Shown: in pieces, positions 13,801 to 21,545 of the stretch
Position numbering within the stretch: the stretch's first letter is position 1
Layout: every line of letters starts with the position of its first letter
The notes under the pieces: model-generated
The model's input: the letters and a program-made list of their open reading frames with translations, nothing else
Database searches by the model: none
Told to the model about the DNA's origin: nothing
Made by a program: the position numbers and the translations under genes
NCBI GenBank assembly: GCA_910584295.1
Contig: CAJTYR010000004.1
Location: 1-64,000, forward strand
Direction of reading: 5' to 3'
DNA from: an uncultured Christensenella sp.
GTDB taxonomy: Bacteria; Bacillota; Clostridia; Christensenellales; UBA1242
DNA length: 64,000 bases

Positions 13801-14731
13801 GGTTGTGGAGAATTTGACAATCTCTTCAAAGAAAAACATTTCGCTTTTCTATTCCAACAGCGGAACAATTGAAAACTTGACAGTATATTATTCTGCAAGA
13901 ACTTATAAAGACGCTTCAAATTTTGGTGGTATTGCAGTCAGCAATACGGGAGATATCAGAAATTGTAGAGTGTATTGCCACGATGTGCTTAAAATCAACA
14001 CCGAAAAGGATTTTGACTTTGGTGGAATTGCTTCAAGAACAAAGAATGGAGTCATTTCAAAATGCTCCGCTAATTTGAATGTAAACATTGTTTCAAGAAA
14101 CAACAATTTGGATTTTGGTGGGATTGCTGGTGTTTTGAGAACATCTTCAAAATTATCATTTGTAAGAAATTTCTCTTTGATAAGTTTGACTCTTAATCAG
14201 AAGAATGTTGATGTTGCAAATGTTGGTGGAGTTGTTGGAAAATTGGAGAGCATAGACAAAGACAAACTTAATTTCAGCAAAAATAGAGGTGAAGTGCATT
14301 TTTCAATCGTTGGGAATGCTGATATTGTGTATGTTGGTGGTTTAGTTGGTGATGGAAGCTCCGGAAGCAAAAACAATTATTCAAACGGAAACATTGACAT
14401 CAGTGCAAATGTTGCTCAAGGTGGCGTTGGAGGCTTGTATGGGAGATTTCATGACAGAGGACTTGATTTTGAAATAAGCCATAGTTACTCGTCAGTTTCT
14501 ATTGCTTGCGACAATGGCATGTATGTTGGCTCTTTGGCAGGAAGATTTATTGGAGTAATAAGAAACACTTTCACAACCACTGACAGAGAAGTTGTAGGGA
14601 AAAATGACTCTGATTTTGCCAATGCAACAAATGCTGTTCAAAGAAGTGTGAAGACTTATAAAGGTGGAAGTCCTTTCAATTTTGATAAAGAAATTTGGGA
14701 CTTCTCTGGCAGTTTACCTCTTTTGAAATAA
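10889..14731 (+). CDS. Zinc ribbon-TPR-TIR-like membrane protein with external GLUG domain
   Basis: This 1280-residue protein ends the operon. Order: zinc ribbon (C6, C9, C24, C27); TPR-like helices (about 45-85); a TIR-like domain (about 153-285: QYDVVLCAMNF ... AKVFVLYANKTSGYNESEVK); a long helical repeat region (about 330-800); three membrane helices (about 829-849, 865-888, 902-922); and a C-terminal GLUG-type beta-helix (about 925-1280, repeated GGI/GGV/GGL units). With three helices the N-terminus is cytosolic and the GLUG part outside. The TIR position usually held by Glu (WVKNEW in relatives as I recall) reads EVKNLF, so NADase activity is doubtful. The TTG start follows GAGGGA. It may link outside signals to the ESCRT-like complex. 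Confidence 0.8.
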   Translation: MRERVCKNCGGRQYAVVGQNMVKCQFCGTLYVDEQASKEEDTLTVWAYEKLREFKFKDALDEFDKILAMYPLSFEAYFGKVLAKHKIVLYSRRGTSNKKPRFFGDNVNSITEDDDFLSAIENAPEEVAKTYKDAARVIDKIVEGYKSVAGSKQYDVVLCAMNFDKSNPNEKITNTISKLQERNISTYFVQGLEKETEEETFNALKTAKVFVLYANKTSGYNESEVKNLFDRYRYFTSQKEKTSTSFVIAFDNGVTSENLPKELSKTKSVLDLTNLSESDALVSKIKAEKEKAVSQVAKIEKVKLEKIESVKKQQVEVETISATELGNYKVENLELSEANKINWVFISLKNGDFATARDIAKKELKKDPNNAELLFAELLCDYKVRTAGEFFLDIGNLKEKERIDNILKFAPKEFAEMIIDNWSDLVISLDSEEYYNSFLLYLAQYDTPNREKLVTAAENKALETLDQSLIEKVLKCFQNSDVDRFVNFYFMLAQKTGDDNYYKKALDIDEGHEQSKIAIFLKNFKDDDDILGFRRKDAVEDTLKYLDENKRVQLISSIVNIILPVAFKDLKKAQEQLDFYLGYVSDDEKLSKILKDVAIFLQQLRFYTVAEKYITVAISKNKNDAELYWILIQIKCHCNSEGKLVKTNVKISQMPEWESLLACATEKQAERYGAIISKANLYSGQKTGLALDWLDQKTLAEELNDFIIRNNKILLEMAKEEGRGILRGANYFKLQIQPFEKYVDQLKKDISLEEYQEIANKIATRLDLLDLTLDMSINVTKLEGREEGLRAAKTEKLSVKGIKKKKDEKAGVEAISNEEIDKHKKFTRRYLFGFLELFPVLFATLLLIIIIAIPKEVYMYFNQNFVLALVGLGAVISIVHLTYYLVKKQKMHKNWKTANIALISIGFVNIALMCVGFYLMPTVVTIDNAKEFNKLVHNAPYATLRLENDINMEGIKWKATAFMGTLDGNGKVVENLTISSKKNISLFYSNSGTIENLTVYYSARTYKDASNFGGIAVSNTGDIRNCRVYCHDVLKINTEKDFDFGGIASRTKNGVISKCSANLNVNIVSRNNNLDFGGIAGVLRTSSKLSFVRNFSLISLTLNQKNVDVANVGGVVGKLESIDKDKLNFSKNRGEVHFSIVGNADIVYVGGLVGDGSSGSKNNYSNGNIDISANVAQGGVGGLYGRFHDRGLDFEISHSYSSVSIACDNGMYVGSLAGRFIGVIRNTFTTTDREVVGKNDSDFANATNAVQRSVKTYKGGSPFNFDKEIWDFSGSLPLLK

Positions 14732-14776
14732 AAAAGTTCTTTTAGGCTGTCCATTTTGAAACTAGCGGAAAAATTA

Positions 14777-14809
14777 AAAAGAACTCTATATCTTAGAGTT
14801 CTTTTTTTT
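14777..14809 (+). terminator. Terminator downstream of the ESCRT-like operon
   Basis: AAAGAACTCTA pairs with TAGAGTTCTTT and is followed by nine or more T. An upstream AGTTCTTTT (about 14736) could pair with AAAAGAACT and compete with the stem. The hairpin lies just inside the left inverted repeat of the neighbouring island. Confidence 0.85.
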
Positions 14810-14897
14810 TGTGCTTGGTTTGCGAAGAAAAGCGACGCGATTTATAAGATAAGGCTAAGTGCTATTAATAATATTTTCAATTAATTTTAATTATGTG

Positions 14898-14926
14898 GTG
14901 ACAATTAAAAGAAATTATGTTATAAT
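14898..14926 (+). promoter_or_regulatory. Promoter of the polyamine genes
   Basis: GTGACA (14898-14903), 17 bases, then a perfect TATAAT (14921-14926). It lies about 95 bases upstream of the deiminase start. Confidence 0.65.
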
Positions 14927-15020
14927 AAGTAAGAAGTTTTTTTCTTGAGGTTTAAAATCACGAATATTGAGGCAGATTGCAATAAAAGGTTTAAAAAGAC
15001 ATTTTTTGGGAGAATAAATT

Positions 15021-15994
15021 ATGCAAAATGATTTTGATAAAATTGAAAAAGTAGTTTTAATATGGCCGCACAACGCTGAAACTTGGAGAAAAAATTGCAA
15101 GCCTATTAGAGAATGTTTTTACAAACTTATTAAAATAATATCTAAATACAAACAAGTTGTTTTAATAAAAAGTAAAGATGATATTTTTAAAAAGATGAGA
15201 AACGTTGAAACTATCGAACTGGAAAGTGACGATTCTTGGGCAAGAGATGTTTTGCCTTTTAAAATAGAAAATGCATATGTAGGTTTTACGTTTAATGGAT
15301 ATAACGGCATATTGGAAAAATTTAATTTTGATAAAGAACTTGCAAAAGCATATTCAAAACATGAAAAATGCAAATTAAACACTTTGCCAATAATTTTAGA
15401 GGGGGGGGAGTTTGCAGTGACGGAGAAATATGCATTTGCACAAGAGAGCTTTTTCATGACCGCAATCACAATTTAACAAAAAAACAATTTGAAGATATTT
15501 TAAAACCAAATTTAAAGATAAAGCACATTATTTGGATAAAGCATGGATTATTTGCAGATGAAACAAAAGGTCATGCTGACGAAGTTGTGGCATATAAAAA
15601 CAAATTAGAATTGCTTATTGCTTGGACAGATGATATAAACAATCAAAACTATAATCGTTGTAGAGAAAATTACAATGATATTTTATCGTTCTATGAAAAA
15701 ATTAAACAACCTATAATCATACACAAAATCATCACTCCACAACCATTAAAAAGAAATCAAAGAGAAGTTATAGCAAACACATTCCGGGGCCAAAACTCCC
15801 CTGTTGCCATTTCATACATAAATTATTTGAATCTAGGTAATACAATCATATTGCCACAGTTTAATGTAAAAGAAGATAAAATTGCATACAAACAATTTAA
15901 ACAAATTTTCAAAAACTATAAAATAATAAAATTTAAAAGCCGAGAAATTGCTCTTGGCGGTGGAGGAATTCATTGTGTCACTAAAAACTATTAA
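15021..15994 (+). pseudogene. Agmatine deiminase, reading frame broken at a G8 run
   Basis: Agmatine deiminase (peptidyl-arginine deiminase family) converts agmatine to N-carbamoylputrescine and ammonia. The N-terminal part runs from 15021: VLIWPHNAETW, then ESDDSWARDVLPF, then PIILEGG. The rest is in another frame up to 15994: GGGVCSDGE, KHGLFADETKGHADEV with the catalytic His, and GGGGIHCVT with the catalytic Cys. The break falls in eight G's at 15401-15408; nine G's would restore LEGGGVCSDGE. All active-site motifs survive, so this may be a phase-variable gene, a recent mutation or an assembly error rather than a decayed gene. The AdoMetDC-like gene overlaps its end. Confidence 0.8.
15401..15408 (+). 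repeat. G8 homopolymer inside the deiminase gene
   Basis: Eight consecutive G's in a very AT-rich gene lie exactly where the deiminase frame breaks. Adding one G (or removing two) gives one continuous frame. Such runs slip easily during replication. Confidence 0.9.
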
Positions 15995-16676
15995 ATTTTT
16001 GTCAATTGACTTGATTGATGTAAAAGACGAATTAAATAATCTGCTGGAAATTTACAATTTTATGGATAAACTCTTGCTACAAGCAAATTTAAAACAAATC
16101 CATAAACCTGTTTTAATTCCCTATTATCATGGGAAAGTAAAAAGAGACGCTGGTGTGAGTTGTTATGCATTTTTTGAAGGCGGCTATTGCACATTTCATA
16201 TCTTTGAGAAAAGAAAAATTGCCTATTTTGATATAATATCAGACGGACAAAATTTTGACACATCAACTATAACTACAAATATAACAAAATATTGTGGAAC
16301 AAAAAATATAATAACAAATAATGATGTCAAATTGTCAAATAAAGTAAGTAAACAGGTTTTTGGCCCACATTACATTTGTTCTGGAAAACCAAAGAAAACT
16401 TTTGTCGCTGATAATCTCATTGCATTACAAGAATCAATTATAAACGCAATAGGCATGACACCAATCACTACACCTACTATCTTAAATAGTAAGAACAGCA
16501 CATTGCTTTTTATCGCAATTGCTGAAAGTCATATAGCTCTTACATTAAGTAAAAATAATTTACGAATTGATATATTCAGTTGCAAGATGTTTGATTTAGA
16601 TGTATTAAAAAAACTTGTAAACAACTTTGTTAAACTTGAAAATGAAACACTTTTTCACAGGCTGTACAAAATTTAA
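15975..16676 (+). CDS. AdoMet-decarboxylase-like (SpeD family) protein, two-domain
   Basis: The GTG at 15975 follows GGAGG by eight bases and is preferred over an upstream TTG; it gives 233 residues. The C-terminal half has the AdoMetDC signature: IAIAESHIALTLSKNNLRID, then IFSCKMFDLDVLKKLVNNF. The AESH motif carries the Ser that would self-cleave to a pyruvoyl group. The N-terminal half repeats the pattern in weaker form (GYCTFHIFEKRKIAYFDII), suggesting a duplicated fold. Some family members act on arginine or ornithine instead of AdoMet; next to an agmatine deiminase, an arginine decarboxylase role is attractive but unproven. It overlaps the deiminase end by 20 bases. Confidence 0.65.
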   Translation: MSLKTIKFLSIDLIDVKDELNNLLEIYNFMDKLLLQANLKQIHKPVLIPYYHGKVKRDAGVSCYAFFEGGYCTFHIFEKRKIAYFDIISDGQNFDTSTITTNITKYCGTKNIITNNDVKLSNKVSKQVFGPHYICSGKPKKTFVADNLIALQESIINAIGMTPITTPTILNSKNSTLLFIAIAESHIALTLSKNNLRIDIFSCKMFDLDVLKKLVNNFVKLENETLFHRLYKI

Positions 16677-16725
16677 TAATAATTAAATCTTAGAGTTTAA
16701 CTCAATATAGTGGCAATATAAAAAG

Positions 16726-16759
16726 AAAAATAGTTGCATCATCTGTCAACTATTTTTTT
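16726..16759 (+). terminator. Terminator of the polyamine genes
   Basis: AAAAATAGTTG (16726-16736) pairs perfectly with CAACTATTTTT (16747-16757), continuing into T's. The right inverted repeat of the island follows at once. Confidence 0.85.
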
Positions 16760-16839
16760 CGCTAGTTTCAAAAATTATAGACCTTATGAACTTTTTTTAT
16801 TTTCATGGCATAAGAAGTTTAAGATGTTCATAAAATCAG

Positions 16840-16868
16840 TTGACAAGTCAACAGCTTTTTGGTAAGAT
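16840..16868 (+). promoter_or_regulatory. Promoter of the ABC exporter operon
   Basis: TTGACA (16840-16845), 17 bases, then TAAGAT (16863-16868). The leader of about 60 bases has a small GCC/GGC hairpin followed by T's near 16908-16925, which could act as a weak attenuator. Confidence 0.65.
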
Positions 16869-16937
16869 TATGGCATCTGGCGAAAAAGCTGGTATTTTAT
16901 TTTTTACGCCTAAAAAGGCTTTTCTTTTGGAGGAGAA

Positions 16938-18659
16938 ATGAGAATTCTAAAAAATATAAAATGGTATGAATGGTTCATTCTGTTGTTTAGCATTGCAGCA
17001 ACTGTAACTCAAGTTTATTTTGAAATGGAACTCATTGAAAAGATGGCAGAACTCATTCAGAAGGTGAGGACGGTGCAAGCGGTCGCTGCAATTTGGCAAC
17101 CTGGGAAATGGATGCTGATTTACAGCGCCATAATTCTCTCTTGTGCATGTTTGGCGCAAATCATGACAAACATTGTCTCTGCAAATTTTGCAAAGAGGAT
17201 GAGAGGTGATATTTTCAGAACAGTCAATGGATTTTCTCAAGAAGAGGTCAACAAGTTTTCAACTGCAAGTTTGATCACCAGAAGCACAAACGATGTTACT
17301 CAACTTCAAAATGTCTTTCAAATGGCAATTCGTATGGGCGTTATGGCACCAACGATGGCGGTTTTCGCAATTATAAAAATTGTTGGCACAAGTGCCACTT
17401 TCAGTTGGATTACAGCAATCGCTGTTGTGGCAATGTTTATTTTGCTTGGACTTTTGTTTGCTTTTGTTATGCCAAAATTCAACATTATTCAAAAGAAAAC
17501 CGATAAACTTAACTCTGTCACTCGAGAAAATTTAACTGGACTTCGTGTTGTCAGAGCATATAACACTGAAAAATATCAAGAAGAAAAGTTTGATGTTGTC
17601 AACAAAGATGTCTCAAAACTTAATCTTTTTGTTGGAAGAGTTATAAGTTTGATGAATCCATTTATGAATTTAATTTTTAATGGATTGACATTGGCGGTTT
17701 ATTGGGTTGGTGCGGCATTTATCAACAATGGAAAAATTGTTTATGAAGATATTGTTGAGTTCACTCAATACGGCATGCATATATTAATGAGTTTCATGTT
17801 TTTGTCGGTTGTCATCATGCTTCTTCCAAGAGCGATTGTCAGTGCAAAGAGAATTAACGAAGTTTTGAAAACAAAGCCAAAAATCAACTATGGCGCTTTT
17901 GATGGAGAAACAGAAGTTAAAGGAAAACTCGAGTTTAGAAATGTTTCTTTCAGATACCCTGATGCAGAGATGAACGTTCTTGAAAACATCAATTTTGTTG
18001 CAAATAGAGGTGAGACGATTGCGTTTATCGGTTCAACTGGAAGTGGAAAGTCAACGCTTGTAAACCTTATTCCAAGATTTTTTGATGCAAGTTTTGGTCA
18101 GGTGCTGATTGATGATGTGGATGTGAAAAACTATTCTCATAAGGCACTCAACAAAAAATTAGGTTTTGTTCCACAAAAAGGTGTGCTTTTCAGCGGAACG
18201 GTTGAAGAGAACATTAAGTATGGTGCAGAAGAAGCAAGCGAAGAAGATGTTGCAAAGGCAATCAAAGTGGCGCAAGCAAGTTTTGTCGATAAACTCGAGG
18301 GAGGTCTTGCCTATCAAGTTGCACAAGGTGGAACAAATGTTTCTGGCGGACAACGTCAAAGATTGTGTATTGCAAGAGCGGTTGTGAAGAATCCTGAAAT
18401 ATATGTTTTTGATGACAGTTTTTCAGCATTGGATTACAAAACCGACAAAAAACTCCGCAAAGCACTTGCAAAACATACAAAGGATGCAACAAAAGTCATT
18501 GTTGCACAGCGTGTTGGAACAATTATGGATGCAGACAAAATTATCGTTTTGGATAATGGAAAGATGGTTGGCTGTGGGACTCATCAAGAACTTATGAAAA
18601 CTTGTGAGGTATATCAAGAAATCGCCCTTTCACAATTGTCAAAGGAGGAACTTGAATAA
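16938..18659 (+). CDS. ABC exporter half-transporter A (degenerate ATP site)
   Basis: This 573-residue protein has an N-terminal membrane domain with six expected helices and a C-terminal ATPase. Walker A is GSTGSGKST (about 365-373), the signature is a good VSGGQ (about 467), and Walker B reads VFDDSFSALD, with Asp where the catalytic Glu normally stands. That change marks the degenerate-site subunit of heterodimeric exporters such as TM287/288, BmrCD or LmrCD. The pair should export lipophilic drugs or lipids from the inner leaflet. GGAGGAG precedes the ATG. The last base of its TAA stop is the first of the partner's ATG. Confidence 0.9.
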   Translation: MRILKNIKWYEWFILLFSIAATVTQVYFEMELIEKMAELIQKVRTVQAVAAIWQPGKWMLIYSAIILSCACLAQIMTNIVSANFAKRMRGDIFRTVNGFSQEEVNKFSTASLITRSTNDVTQLQNVFQMAIRMGVMAPTMAVFAIIKIVGTSATFSWITAIAVVAMFILLGLLFAFVMPKFNIIQKKTDKLNSVTRENLTGLRVVRAYNTEKYQEEKFDVVNKDVSKLNLFVGRVISLMNPFMNLIFNGLTLAVYWVGAAFINNGKIVYEDIVEFTQYGMHILMSFMFLSVVIMLLPRAIVSAKRINEVLKTKPKINYGAFDGETEVKGKLEFRNVSFRYPDAEMNVLENINFVANRGETIAFIGSTGSGKSTLVNLIPRFFDASFGQVLIDDVDVKNYSHKALNKKLGFVPQKGVLFSGTVEENIKYGAEEASEEDVAKAIKVAQASFVDKLEGGLAYQVAQGGTNVSGGQRQRLCIARAVVKNPEIYVFDDSFSALDYKTDKKLRKALAKHTKDATKVIVAQRVGTIMDADKIIVLDNGKMVGCGTHQELMKTCEVYQEIALSQLSKEELE

Positions 18660-20488
18660 TGGAACAACGTAACAAAAAACAAGCTCCAATGCATCGTGGA
18701 CCAATGGGAAGAGGGATGCCAGCTGGAGACAAAGCAAAAAATTTTAAGAAAAGTTTTGCCAGACTTGCCAAGTCATTGTCAGTATTCAAATGGATGATCT
18801 TCATTTCTCTTGCATTTGCAATTGCAAGTTCTGCGATAAACATTGGTGCACCATCAGTCATTGAAAGTTTGACGAAAGTGATTTTTAAAGCGGTTAACTC
18901 TGGGGCTGCCATAAAGATGGCAAGAGTGGCATATTTTGGAATAATTTTGATTTGCATGTATGTAGGAAGCTCAATATTAAACTTTTTGCAGAGTTTTATA
19001 ATGGCAAAAGTCACTGCTGTTATAACAAAAAAATACAGAGAGGACATCAGCAAAAAGATTAATCGTCTTCCACTTAAGTATTTTGACAACAGCTCAATTG
19101 GAGATGTGTTAAGTCGTGTAACAAACGATGTTGACACTCTTGGGCAAAGTTTAAGCAATAGCTTAAGCAGTGTTATTTCAAGCGTGACAATGATTTTGGG
19201 CTCAGTAATCATGATGTTTGTTAAGGGATGGCTTATGACATTGGTTGTGTTGGCAATCATGCCAATCTCTTTGGGGCTTATTATGATCATTGTCAAATTT
19301 TCTCAAAAGCATTTCGTAAAACAGCAAGATGAGCTTGGAAATATCAATGGTCAAATTGAAGAGATATATTCAGCACATAATGTTGTCAAAGTGTTCACTG
19401 GTGAACAAAAAGAGCAAGAAAAATTTGAAGAAACAAACAAAAAACTCTTCAAATCAGCTGTTAAAGCTAATGTTTTAAGCGGATTTATGCATCCAATTAT
19501 GAATTTCATGGGCAATTTGGCATATATCGTAATTTGTATTTTGGGTGGTTATATTGCTTATAGAAAGGGTGATTTCCTCTATGCAGCAACGATTGTCGCT
19601 TTCATAATGTATATGAGAACCTTCAACAATCAAATTGGCAATATTGCAAACATCTCAAGCACACTTCAATCAACTGCAGCTGCAAGTGAAAGATTGTTTG
19701 AGTTTTTGGACGCTGAAGAGCAAGAGGAAGAACACAAAGACAGACAACTTCAAACAGTCAAAGGAAATGTTGAATTTAAAAATGTTTGCTTTGGGTATGA
19801 TCCAGACAAAGTGATTATCCACAATTTCAGTGCAAACATCAAGGCTGGGCAAAAAGTTGCGATTGTTGGTCCAACTGGTGCAGGAAAAACAACGCTTGTA
19901 AATCTGCTTATGCGTTTTTATGAGGTTAATAGTGGAGATATTTTGATTGATGGTGTTTCAATCAAAGATATGCCAAGAGAAGAAGTTCGTGGCTATTTTG
20001 GAATGGTTTTGCAAGATGCGTGGCTTTTTGAGGGAACAATAAGGGAAAATATAAGTTATGGAACATATGGCCTTACAAATGAACAAATTGAAACTGCTTG
20101 CAGTTTTGCACACATTGATCATTTCATAAGATCGCTGCCAAATGGATATGATATGGTGATTGACGAAAAAGCCAACATAAGCCAAGGACAAAGACAACTT
20201 TTGACAATTGCCAGAGTGATGGTTAACAATGCGCCTATGCTTATCTTAGATGAGGCGACAAGTTCGGTTGACACCAGAACAGAAGAACTTATTCAGAAGG
20301 CGATGGATAAAGTTTCAGAAGGAAGAACATCATTTGTTATTGCTCACAGACTTTCAACAATCAAAAATGCTGATATTATTCTCGTTCTGAAAGATGGTGA
20401 CATTGTTGAAAGCGGAAATCATGAACAATTGATTGAAAAGAATGGTTTCTATGCGGATCTTTACAACAGTCAATTTCAAGAAGCATAA
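18659..20488 (+). CDS. ABC exporter half-transporter B (catalytic partner)
   Basis: This 609-residue partner has an extra basic, Met/Gly-rich N-terminus (about 1-45) before the membrane domain. The ATPase has Walker A GPTGAGKTT (about 403-411) and a normal Walker B LILDEATSSVD with the catalytic Glu (about 527-537), but its signature reads ISQGQ instead of LSGGQ. In heterodimers the degenerate site pairs one subunit's Walker motifs with the other's signature. Subunit A's Asp and this altered signature therefore fall in the same site, a consistent picture. Translation is coupled by a one-base overlap. A strong terminator follows. Confidence 0.9.
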   Translation: MEQRNKKQAPMHRGPMGRGMPAGDKAKNFKKSFARLAKSLSVFKWMIFISLAFAIASSAINIGAPSVIESLTKVIFKAVNSGAAIKMARVAYFGIILICMYVGSSILNFLQSFIMAKVTAVITKKYREDISKKINRLPLKYFDNSSIGDVLSRVTNDVDTLGQSLSNSLSSVISSVTMILGSVIMMFVKGWLMTLVVLAIMPISLGLIMIIVKFSQKHFVKQQDELGNINGQIEEIYSAHNVVKVFTGEQKEQEKFEETNKKLFKSAVKANVLSGFMHPIMNFMGNLAYIVICILGGYIAYRKGDFLYAATIVAFIMYMRTFNNQIGNIANISSTLQSTAAASERLFEFLDAEEQEEEHKDRQLQTVKGNVEFKNVCFGYDPDKVIIHNFSANIKAGQKVAIVGPTGAGKTTLVNLLMRFYEVNSGDILIDGVSIKDMPREEVRGYFGMVLQDAWLFEGTIRENISYGTYGLTNEQIETACSFAHIDHFIRSLPNGYDMVIDEKANISQGQRQLLTIARVMVNNAPMLILDEATSSVDTRTEELIQKAMDKVSEGRTSFVIAHRLSTIKNADIILVLKDGDIVESGNHEQLIEKNGFYADLYNSQFQEA

Positions 20489-20489
20489 A

Positions 20490-20518
20490 AAATAGGAAGC
20501 GGCTTTGCTTCCTATTTT
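20490..20518 (+). terminator. Terminator of the ABC exporter operon
   Basis: AATAGGAAGC pairs with GCTTCCTATT around a short GGCTTT-type loop, followed by TTGT. It lies directly after the stop. Confidence 0.85.
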
Positions 20519-20647
20519 GTATTTTCAAGCATTTGACTTACTTTTTCAAAAATCATATTTTTAATCATAGATTGCCTCACTATTTAAGTTTAGCATAATG
20601 CTTAAAGCTTTACAAGAGAAAAATCTAACAAAATATTGCTGTTATGT

Positions 20648-20676
20648 TTTCAAAATCAAATAAAATCATATATAAT
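20648..20676 (+). promoter_or_regulatory. Possible promoter for the 174-residue gene
   Basis: A perfect TATAAT at 20671-20676 has only a weak -35 (TTTCAA) 17 bases upstream. The rest of the 243-base gap after the exporter holds its terminator and AT-rich sequence with nothing else I can identify. Confidence 0.4.
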
Positions 20677-20731
20677 TAAGTATAAAAAGAAAACACTTTC
20701 ACAAACTTAAAGTAGCTTTGGGAGGTGAAAT

Positions 20732-21256
20732 ATGCTTAAAATGCTTTTCTTTTTTATGGGAGTGCCACTTATGATTATGTCATTTTTTGAAACTATTGAT
20801 GTTTTGCCTTATGCAACCGATTTCAATGTTATGGTTGGAGGAAAGGAAATTGAAATTTCCATGGAGCAAAAAGCTGACTTGCAAGAGGAGATTGAAAAAC
20901 TCTTTGGCAATTGCCACACTATGCCAGCATTTGGAGTTGTGACACCAGAAATTTATCAAGAACAGATTAAAGATGGTTATTACATTTCAATCAAATTTGA
21001 CCAGACCTATTGTGTGAATGAACTTCCTTTTGACGAACTTGTTTTTGAAGTTCAGAAAGATTTCTCTGGTTTTAATTTGTTGCGTGGAAACAAAGGGGTG
21101 TTTCAAGGTCGTTGCATTTATATGTCAATTGTTGATGGAAACATGGATGAGCTGTTTAATCTTGTTAAAGACATCGCAGGTGAAGGAAGAGTTGAAATTG
21201 AACAGCCAAGTGAAAGTCCTGTGGAAGCAGTAAAAGAAGAAAAGATTTCAGATTAG
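20732..21256 (+). CDS. Hypothetical envelope protein, 174 residues
   Basis: GGGAGGTG precedes the ATG. Residues 1-20 are hydrophobic (MLKMLFFFMGVPLMIMSFFE) and could be a membrane anchor or uncleaved signal. The rest is a mixed alpha/beta domain with two Cys (NCHTMPAF and FDQTYCVNE) and an acidic tail rich in Glu, Pro and Val. I do not recognise a family. The next small membrane gene lies 46 bases downstream in the same direction, so the two are probably co-transcribed. Confidence 0.6.
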   Translation: MLKMLFFFMGVPLMIMSFFETIDVLPYATDFNVMVGGKEIEISMEQKADLQEEIEKLFGNCHTMPAFGVVTPEIYQEQIKDGYYISIKFDQTYCVNELPFDELVFEVQKDFSGFNLLRGNKGVFQGRCIYMSIVDGNMDELFNLVKDIAGEGRVEIEQPSESPVEAVKEEKISD

Positions 21257-21302
21257 AAATCTTTTTTTGTTTTAGAAAAAAGAAAAGGGTAAAAATTCTT
21301 AT

Positions 21303-21524
21303 ATGGATTATATGGTTTTTGCTCTTTTGTTGGTTTGTTGTTTTAAAGGGTGGATCAAGGGACTTCTCTTTTCACTCTTCTCTTTGATTTTCATTGTGGT
21401 GTTGCTGTTGCTGGTTTTCAAGAACACTGAAATTGGACAAGTGATTGTTCAATTTATGACTGACACAAAACTGTCAGGAATGTTATATAAGAATGTTGTA
21501 GAAAAAATAATCAATCTTTTTTAG
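21303..21524 (+). CDS. Small membrane protein, 73 residues
   Basis: Two adjoining hydrophobic helices (FALLLVCCFKGWIKGLLFSL, then IFIVVLLLLVFKN) are followed by a polar tail. The start resembles the first part of CvpA-like membrane proteins (a KGW motif between helices), but it is far shorter than CvpA. Its ribosome site is weak (AAGGG, distant), so expression is less sure. It converges on the divIC-like gene, and the two stops share a bidirectional terminator. Confidence 0.45.
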   Translation: MDYMVFALLLVCCFKGWIKGLLFSLFSLIFIVVLLLLVFKNTEIGQVIVQFMTDTKLSGMLYKNVVEKIINLF

Positions 21525-21545
21525 TCAAGATTGATTATTTCTTTT
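21504..21545. terminator. Bidirectional terminator between convergent genes
   Basis: AAATAATCAATCTT pairs with AAGATTGATTATTT, with A and T runs on both sides. It overlaps the ends of both convergent genes. Confidence 0.85.

Larger units (their letters stand above)
14754..16773. mobile_element. Two-gene polyamine island bounded by inverted repeats
   Basis: TTTTGAAACTAGCG at 14754-14767 is repeated exactly, inverted, at 16760-16773. The similarity extends imperfectly outward (AGGCTGTCC-like against AGGTCTATA-like) to about 27 bases. The segment is clearly more AT-rich than its flanks and holds the agmatine deiminase and AdoMetDC-like genes, its own promoter, and a terminator just inside each repeat. 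No transposase is visible, so it would be a non-autonomous or decayed insertion. Confidence 0.5.

Noticed and set aside
10889..14731. Reading the operon as a TIR-based anti-phage defence system
   Set aside because: The TIR-like part seems to lack the catalytic Glu and no defence partner is seen; the other genes point to membrane remodelling. It is not excluded.
15948..15974. TTG start for the AdoMetDC-like gene
   Set aside because: There is no ribosome site before it, while GGAGG is well spaced before the GTG at 15975.
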